From CAZGLR01 sp964526635 (GTDB lineage: Bacteria > Zixibacteria > MSB-5A5 > GN15 > JAAZOE01), in contig CAZGLR010000120.1 in NCBI GenBank assembly GCA_964526635.1, forward strand, positions 1-10,106: a DNA stretch of 10,106 bases. The letters are read 5' to 3'. Position 1 is the first letter of the stretch, and each line of letters opens with the position of its first letter. The position numbers and the translations under genes were made by a program. The notes beneath the pieces were generated by a model. The model had not been told where the DNA came from. It was given only the letters and a program-made list of their open reading frames with translations, and made no database searches. This document shows, in pieces, positions 6,903 through 10,106 of this stretch.

Positions 6903-7633
6903 TGGCTAACACCACCGCACAAGTCCCATATGGCGCATTTGAACTGAAAAAGGCCTATCAACGGAACATGCTGTTGGGTACCGGATTCGCCGCCAGCCTG
7001 GTGACCGTGGTGATCTTCTCGGTCTGGCTGTTTCACATCATTACCTATGATGAAATCGGCGAACCGACCAACGTGATCCGGATTAAGACCATCGCAGAAC
7101 TTGGTGCCCCGCCATCTCTGCAGGCTCGTCCTCCGCAGATTAACATCGATAAGCCGAAAATTGCCGCCCCCAAGGTCGGTATCCCGACTCCGGTGGCCGA
7201 CGATGAAGTCATCGAAGAAGATATCGTGATCGCCTCGCAGGATGAACTCCAGGAGATTAATGCTCCCGTGTTTAGCAGTGATGGCGACGGTGACGGTCAA
7301 CTGGTTATCGACATTCCTGAATCGGATTACATGCCGTCGCCCGATGAATTCGTGGCGGTCGAACAGGAACCGGTTCAGACCTACGAACAGCTTCCGAATT
7401 ACCCGGAACTGGCCCGTGAAGGCGGCTTTACTGCCAACGTTTGGGTGCAGGCTTATGTCGATAAGAACGGTAATGTGAAAAGGGCCCAGGCGGTGAAATG
7501 CACACGGCCGAATATGGGCTTCGAAGATGCCGCGGTACAGGCCGCATATAAAAACAAGTATCGGCCGGCGATCCAAAACGGTAACCCGATTGGTGTCTGG
7601 ATCACCTATCGCGTCGACTTCACGCTCGACTAA
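6902..7633 (+). CDS. tonB: TonB energy transducer, first copy
   Basis: TonB spans the periplasm and passes energy from ExbB/ExbD to outer-membrane receptors. The 243-aa product has a cytoplasmic start (PYGAFELKKAYQRNML), one membrane anchor at about 25-47, an acidic, only moderately proline-containing linker (about 55-155), and a clear TonB C-terminal domain at about 163-243: YPELAREGG, VDKNGNV, then KYRPAIQNGNPIGVWITY and a last strand VDFTLD. A Cys sits in AVKC of that domain. The anchor carries a His (WLFHII), as in E. coli TonB, where a histidine in the anchor is needed for coupling. GGAGGTGA (6888-6895) serves as ribosome-binding site and the ATG overlaps the exbD stop. It closes the operon, followed by a strong hairpin. 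Confidence 0.93.
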   Translation: MANTTAQVPYGAFELKKAYQRNMLLGTGFAASLVTVVIFSVWLFHIITYDEIGEPTNVIRIKTIAELGAPPSLQARPPQINIDKPKIAAPKVGIPTPVADDEVIEEDIVIASQDELQEINAPVFSSDGDGDGQLVIDIPESDYMPSPDEFVAVEQEPVQTYEQLPNYPELAREGGFTANVWVQAYVDKNGNVKRAQAVKCTRPNMGFEDAAVQAAYKNKYRPAIQNGNPIGVWITYRVDFTLD

Positions 7634-7656
7634 GTAGTTACGGATAACATATGGCT

Positions 7657-7685
7657 GCAGGAGAAACCACTCCGGTTTCTCCTGC
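7657..7685 (+). terminator. Strong hairpin after tonB, terminator-like but lacking a U-run
   Basis: GCAGGAGAAACC (7657-7668) pairs perfectly with GGTTTCTCCTGC (7674-7685): 12 bp with a 5-base loop, 24 bases after the tonB stop. Position and strength suit the 3' end of the operon mRNA. The bases after it (GCTCCCCATC) contain no T-tract, so it may be a processing or stability element rather than a classic intrinsic terminator. Confidence 0.55.
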
Positions 7686-7708
7686 GCTCCCCATCAACAA
7701 ACCCCTCA

Positions 7709-7728
7709 GCGAATCCCGCCAGATTCGC
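7709..7728 (+). repeat. Second hairpin in the tonB to small-gene spacer
   Basis: GCGAATC (7709-7715) and GATTCGC (7722-7728) form a perfect 7-bp stem with a 6-base loop. No T-run follows. It lies between two longer hairpins in the same spacer. Confidence 0.45.
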
Positions 7729-7776
7729 GCAGCAATTTACCACCCTCACACGACAGCGCAAAAGGTGCACGTATCG

Positions 7777-7807
7777 GGCAACACGACACCCGGGAACCCG
7801 TGTTGCC
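7777..7807 (+). promoter_or_regulatory. Third hairpin, upstream of the small membrane protein gene
   Basis: GGCAACACG (7777-7785) and CGTGTTGCC (7799-7807) form a perfect 9-bp stem around a 13-base loop that itself contains CCCGGG. It ends 20 bases before the GGAGG ribosome-binding site (7828-7832) of the gene at 7841, so it is in position to act as a leader structure. No T-run follows it. Confidence 0.48.
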
Positions 7808-7840
7808 AAAAACATGCGTCTTTAATCGGAGGGTGCTTAC

Positions 7841-8164
7841 ATGAATACCATCGTTTACATCTACGACAACAGCAACTTGTCGTCCCCCTCATCGCAGTCC
7901 CCTGTCGTGTCTCTGAACTGGTACCGGGAATGGGCCGTCAATCTCGGTCTGGCCTCGGTTCTACTGGTACTGGGAATTCTCATGATTTTCTCCATTTACC
8001 TGGTCTGCGACAAAAACGCGAGCCCGGCGGCGCCCGCGCCGCATACCGGTCACAGCGGACCAGCCTATGCCGCCATCGACCAGGTTCTCCCGCCGGACGG
8101 GGAGAGCAACGTTATTTCGACAAACGATTTACAACAAACAGAGTGGGGATATCAATTGACGTGA
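7841..8164 (+). CDS. Small single-helix membrane protein between the two tonB genes
   Basis: The 107-aa product has a polar start of about 30 residues rich in Ser and Asn, a membrane helix at about 35-56 (GLASVLLVLGILMIFSIYLVC), and a periplasmic tail rich in Ala, Pro and Gly. GGAGG lies 8 bases before the ATG, which supports translation. I do not recognise the family. The layout (short cytoplasmic part, one helix with Cys at its end, Pro/Ala tail) resembles the front half of a TonB with no C-terminal domain. The cytoplasmic part NWYREWAVNL is loosely like the YQRNML region of the neighbours; a truncated TonB relative is possible but unproven. Its setting between two tonB genes suggests a modulator of the complex. 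A longer overlapping frame (7651-8178) is less likely because it lacks a good start site and recognisable features. Confidence 0.6.
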   Translation: MNTIVYIYDNSNLSSPSSQSPVVSLNWYREWAVNLGLASVLLVLGILMIFSIYLVCDKNASPAAPAPHTGHSGPAYAAIDQVLPPDGESNVISTNDLQQTEWGYQLT

Positions 8165-8448
8165 CAAATTTCGTTTGAACAAATCCTCCTCTGATACGTC
8201 CTGCTATTGGATAGAGGTAACCATCTCACAGGCTCCCCGGTAAGACGCTGTCGTCGCGGCCGATTCCCTCCCGATAACAGCATTATCCCCTCAAAGCACC
8301 ATTATATGTCAACCGTTTCCGGTGACAGCCGACAAGCTCGCCGTATACGGTCACCTGCATCAGGCGTAAACAGGAATGTTAACCGTCTGCCCGGCAGCGA
8401 CAGACAAGCGACTGCCTGCGGGCATCATGGTCAAAGGAGGGAAACAAG
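8165..8448 (+). other. 284-base structured leader ahead of the second tonB, no gene seen
   Basis: No credible coding frame is present. The stretch holds several pairings: GGTGAC (8321-8326) with GTCACC (8350-8355), enclosing most of the 10-bp palindrome CCGTATACGG (8341-8350). Further on, GCCCGGCAG (8389-8397) pairs with CTGC/CGGGC (8412-8423) over 9 bp with a 3-base bulge, ending just before the ribosome-binding site. A looser GCTGT/ACAGC pair lies at 8247-8251 and 8277-8281. I do not recognise a known riboswitch class and see no good promoter. Confidence 0.45.
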
Positions 8449-9198
8449 ATGAATGCAAAAACCGTCTATGGCGCCTTTGAACTCAAACGGTGCTATCAGC
8501 GCCATATGCTGATCAGTACTCTGGGGACGATCCTCCTGATGGTCCTGCTGGTTGCCACCGGCTGGGCCCTGGGCTGGCATCAGTCAATCGTTCAGAAAGT
8601 AGATGAGCCGGAACCGCCCGGTGGAGATTTTGATTTCAAGAACTTTGGCGATCGTCCGGAAATCGAACCATCGCGGCCCCTTATCACGCCCTCGTCTCCA
8701 CATCCCCGACTGACAGGCACCATTACCGGCCGACCGGAACCGGTACCTATGAGCAAACTTGACGAACCGGAAATGATTATCGTCGACAATACGCCAACTG
8801 ATTTCCCGCCGACCACATCCGGGGTATACTCCGCCGGCGAAGGTAATGGGAACGGGAACACCATCTTCATGAGTGGAAGTTCCGGCCATGGCAAAATACC
8901 GCCGCCAGGCACCTTCATTCCCGTCGAGCAAATGCCGGTCATGATCTCAATGCCGCAGCCGGAATACCCCAAACTGGCCCGCGAAGCCGGTATTTCAGCC
9001 ATGGTATACGTGCAGGCGTTTGTAGATAAAAATGGCAAAGTTCTCAGGGCCGAGGCTGTCAAATGCGACCATCCTGACATCGGTTTTGAAGATTCCGCGC
9101 GCCGGGCCGCGCTCAAAGCACGGTACCGGCCGGCTATCCAGAACGGTCACCCGATCGGGGTCTGGATCACCTATAAGGTCAAGTTTGTGCTTGAATGA
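8449..9198 (+). CDS. tonB: TonB energy transducer, second copy
   Basis: This 249-aa protein is a clear paralogue of the TonB at 6902. Both begin (V)YGAFELK..YQR.ML and end with nearly the same domain: P.YP.LARE.G, FVDKNGKV / YVDKNGNV, AVKC, GFED, and RYRPAIQNG.PIGVWITY. Here the anchor is at about 20-42 and contains His44 just after it. The linker (about 50-165) is different: more Pro-rich (DEPEPPGG, RPEPVP) and with a Gly/Asn run (GEGNGNGN). A perfect-quality site AAAGGAGG (8433-8440) lies 8 bases before the ATG, better than that of the first copy. Having one conserved receptor-facing domain on two linkers suggests two TonBs of different reach or expression sharing one ExbB/ExbD set. The gene ends in a 14-bp palindrome. 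Confidence 0.93.
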   Translation: MNAKTVYGAFELKRCYQRHMLISTLGTILLMVLLVATGWALGWHQSIVQKVDEPEPPGGDFDFKNFGDRPEIEPSRPLITPSSPHPRLTGTITGRPEPVPMSKLDEPEMIIVDNTPTDFPPTTSGVYSAGEGNGNGNTIFMSGSSGHGKIPPPGTFIPVEQMPVMISMPQPEYPKLAREAGISAMVYVQAFVDKNGKVLRAEAVKCDHPDIGFEDSARRAALKARYRPAIQNGHPIGVWITYKVKFVLE

Positions 9199-9208
9199 CA
9201 ATTGTCAT
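9195..9208. promoter_or_regulatory. 14-bp perfect palindrome overlapping the tonB stop codon
   Basis: ATGACAATTGTCAT is its own reverse complement, and its TGA (9196-9198) is the stop of the second tonB. As RNA it could not fold well (no loop), so it is more likely a DNA-binding site, or chance. No promoter is visible beside it. Confidence 0.3.
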
Positions 9209-9245
9209 ATCCCGGAGGTTGGCCGCTCGGCCTTTATCATAGACG

Positions 9246-9263
9246 GGGGGTGGAACCACCTCC
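9246..9263 (+). repeat. Short hairpin in the tonB 3' region
   Basis: GGGGGTG (9246-9252) pairs with CACCTCC (9257-9263) over 7 bp (one G-U) around GAAC. It is one of several stems between the second tonB and the helicase operon; no T-run follows. Confidence 0.35.
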
Positions 9264-9310
9264 GGTGCCCGTTGCCGGTCTGGGGAGCCCGGTAACTCGC
9301 CGCCGCAGGG

Positions 9311-9342
9311 GGGCGCCTGTTGGGAATCACCGCCAGGCGCCC
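9311..9342 (+). terminator. Probable transcription terminator after the second tonB
   Basis: GGGCGCCTG (9311-9319) pairs perfectly with CAGGCGCCC (9334-9342), a 9-bp G/C-rich stem with a 14-base loop. It is followed by TGTTATATTGTGGTTAATC, which is T-rich but broken by G and A. It lies 113 bases after tonB and before the next promoter, the expected place for a terminator. Confidence 0.5.
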
Positions 9343-9375
9343 TGTTATATTGTGGTTAATCTCTTCTCTCTCCAC

Positions 9376-9413
9376 AAGATATAGCAATACTCCATTTTTT
9401 ATTGTATTATCTT
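9376..9413. repeat. Imperfect A/T-rich inverted repeat upstream of the helicase promoter
   Basis: AAGATATAGCAATA (9376-9389) matches the reverse complement of TATTGTATTATCTT (9400-9413) at 11 of 14 positions. The arms are separated by 10 bases containing a T-run. It lies 11 bases upstream of the -35 box and could be a second protein site or an upstream activating A/T element. Confidence 0.35.
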
Positions 9414-9423
9414 CAAAAACGGC

Positions 9424-9452
9424 TTGACAACTGCACATATGTGCAGTATTTT
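9424..9452 (+). promoter_or_regulatory. Promoter with a LexA-like palindromic operator filling its spacer
   Basis: A perfect -35 box TTGACA (9424-9429) is followed 17 bases later by TATTTT (9447-9452). The spacer is occupied by the 18-bp perfect palindrome ACTGCACATATGTGCAGT (9430-9447). A repressor bound there would cover both boxes. The palindrome contains TGCAC-ATAT-GTGCA, an exact fit to the TGCNC-N4-GTGCA box reported for Fibrobacter LexA. It also has the CTG-N10-CAG frame of the E. coli SOS box and matches the 20-bp E. coli consensus at 15 positions. It controls the zinc-ribbon gene and helicase gene. A different repressor with a similar site cannot be excluded. Confidence 0.68.
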
Positions 9453-9496
9453 TAATTTACTCCGATATAGATAACCACAGCGAAAGGAAAAGTACC

Positions 9497-9688
9497 ATGT
9501 CCGCTACTGCGAAATCACATAGCCCCGCTACCGGTTCCCACCGGGGCAGATGCCCGGATCGGAAGCAGGACACCGCACCTCTTCGGTATGACCGACGGCA
9601 GCCATGCCCGGAATGTGGTACCGGCTTGATTCGCAATGGCGCCTGTTTTTGCTGTCCGGCCTGCGGATGGAGCCGTTGCGGGGGATAA
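9497..9688 (+). CDS. Stand-alone zinc-ribbon protein like the C-terminal tail of class II ribonucleotide reductase
   Basis: The 63-aa product has a polar, Arg/Ser-rich first half (1-34) and a zinc ribbon in the second: Cys37-x2-Cys40, then Cys53-x2-Cys56, with further Cys at 50, 52 and 61. The spacing CPECG ... CFCCPACGWSRCGG closely resembles the last 25 or so residues of adenosylcobalamin-dependent ribonucleotide reductases (CPECG.....G.C..CP.CG.SKC), where the tail binds zinc and carries thiols near the end. Here it stands alone without the catalytic enzyme. AAAGGAAA (9483-9490) lies 6 bases before the ATG. It is the first gene of the LexA-like promoter and stops 2-26 bases before the helicase start. 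It could be a true small protein or a leader ORF. Function unknown; a generic zinc ribbon is the alternative. Confidence 0.7.
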   Translation: MSATAKSHSPATGSHRGRCPDRKQDTAPLRYDRRQPCPECGTGLIRNGACFCCPACGWSRCGG

Positions 9689-9714
9689 ACATGATGGCTC
9701 GAAAGGACCTGAAC

Positions 9715-10106
9715 ATGCGGAGTCGACTGGCGCGTTATAATCTTCCCGAGGATGTTCTGCGGCAATGGGAACAGCGCTATAGCGGGCAGCTTTTGCCCCT
9801 GCAGCATCGGGCGATCGACAGTTTCGGACTACTCGATGGTGAGTCGGTGGTCATTTCAGCCCCGACATCGGCGGGGAAGACCTTTTGTGGTGAATTAGCT
9901 TTAATCCGGGCGGTGCTGAACCGCAAAAAAGCAGTATTTCTGACCCCGCTCAAGGCGGTGACCGAAGAAAAATATCGCAGTTTCCAGGAAACCTACGGCG
10001 GTTTGGGACTGGATATTGTCATCGGGTCGCGGGATCATCCGGAATTCGATACCGATATCGAAAACGGTCGTTTCGATATTGCGGTGATGGTTTACGAAAA
10101 GTTCAA
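9715..10106 (+). CDS. Ski2-like DEAD/DEAH-box helicase, N-terminal part (runs off the window)
   Basis: I choose ATG 9715 because AAAGGA (9702-9707) lies 7 bases before it; in-frame ATGs at 9691 and 9694 are alternatives with poorer sites. The visible 130 residues hold the start of a superfamily 2 ATPase domain: a Q-motif-like glutamine (LLPLQHRAI, Gln30), Walker A / motif I APTSAGKT (residues 49-56, Lys55 binding ATP phosphates), and motif Ia FLTPLKAV near 75. The late VYEKF piece is typical of Ski2-like helicases, whose strand reads ATxEK or VYEK before motif II. DExH, motif III and the second RecA domain lie beyond the edge. Such proteins unwind DNA or RNA and include repair helicases. The operon with a zinc ribbon behind a LexA-like operator suggests a DNA-damage role; that is inference. 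Confidence 0.88.
   Translation, partial: MRSRLARYNLPEDVLRQWEQRYSGQLLPLQHRAIDSFGLLDGESVVISAPTSAGKTFCGELALIRAVLNRKKAVFLTPLKAVTEEKYRSFQETYGGLGLDIVIGSRDHPEFDTDIENGRFDIAVMVYEKF

Noticed and set aside
6779..7576. 265-aa frame on the minus strand
   Set aside because: It is antisense to the well-supported first tonB, with no signal or domain of its own.
7651..8178. 175-aa forward frame across the hairpin spacer and the small gene
   Set aside because: Its start lies in the 12-bp hairpin with no ribosome-binding site, and the frame at 7841 has GGAGG and a clear membrane helix, so the latter is preferred.
8207..8452. 81-aa forward frame overlapping the start of the second tonB
   Set aside because: It uses a TTG start without a ribosome-binding site, is very Arg-rich with no pattern, and covers the structured leader.
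9221..9232. GGCC-gctc-GGCC hairpin followed by TTTA
   Set aside because: Only four base pairs with a very short T-run; the 9-bp stem at 9311-9342 is a better terminator.
9430..9447. NrdR box as an alternative reading of the operator
   Set aside because: Considered because the first gene resembles a ribonucleotide reductase tail, but NrdR sites are paired ACAC-ATAT-type repeats and this is a single CTGCAC/GTGCAG palindrome.

Overview
The window reads as a metagenome-style scaffold of about 50% G+C from an uncultured Gram-negative bacterium, with a 10-base N gap at 4492-4501. Proton-driven ExbB/ExbD/TonB machinery, signal peptides and periplasmic proteins show a two-membrane cell. The style of the cluster (TPR protein, four-helix membrane protein, ExbB, two ExbDs, two TonBs) and an operator matching the TGCNC-N4-GTGCA LexA box known from Fibrobacter suggest the FCB (Fibrobacteres-Chlorobi-Bacteroidetes) superphylum, perhaps a Zixibacteria-like lineage. 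That placement is inference. Every supported gene is on the + strand.

Left part (1-1927). The window opens on the end of a receiver (CheY-like) domain whose reading frame looks broken. A secreted protein (293-1444) follows, and I read it as three diverged TonB C-terminal-like repeats. After it comes a small two-helix membrane protein (1691-1927).

Central part (1945-7633). A near-consensus sigma-70 promoter drives a large exported TPR protein (2030-3838). A second, weaker promoter candidate precedes a close run of genes: a four-helix membrane protein with a long acidic loop (3901-4920), exbB (4958-5716), exbD (5717-6187), a second exbD (6273-6902) and tonB (6902-7633). The spacing runs from 85 nt to a one-base TAATG overlap, which indicates one operon. 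Two hairpins lie between the two exbD genes.

Second tonB block (7634-9360). A 207-nt spacer with three strong hairpins leads to a small one-helix protein (7841-8164). A structured 284-nt leader follows, and then a second tonB (8449-9198) clearly paralogous to the first. A terminator-like hairpin closes the block. No outer-membrane TonB-dependent receptor is present, so the substrate is unknown. The energised complex (ExbB plus ExbD dimers) could be served by two alternative TonB proteins.

Right part (9361-10106). A promoter whose 17-bp spacer holds an 18-bp perfect palindrome precedes a two-gene unit: a 63-residue zinc-ribbon protein resembling the C-terminal tail of class II (B12-dependent) ribonucleotide reductase, and the start of a Ski2-like DEAD/DEAH helicase that runs off the window. 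The palindrome fits the Fibrobacter LexA box exactly and is close to the E. coli SOS box, so this is a candidate SOS-controlled unit and the most interesting lead in the window.
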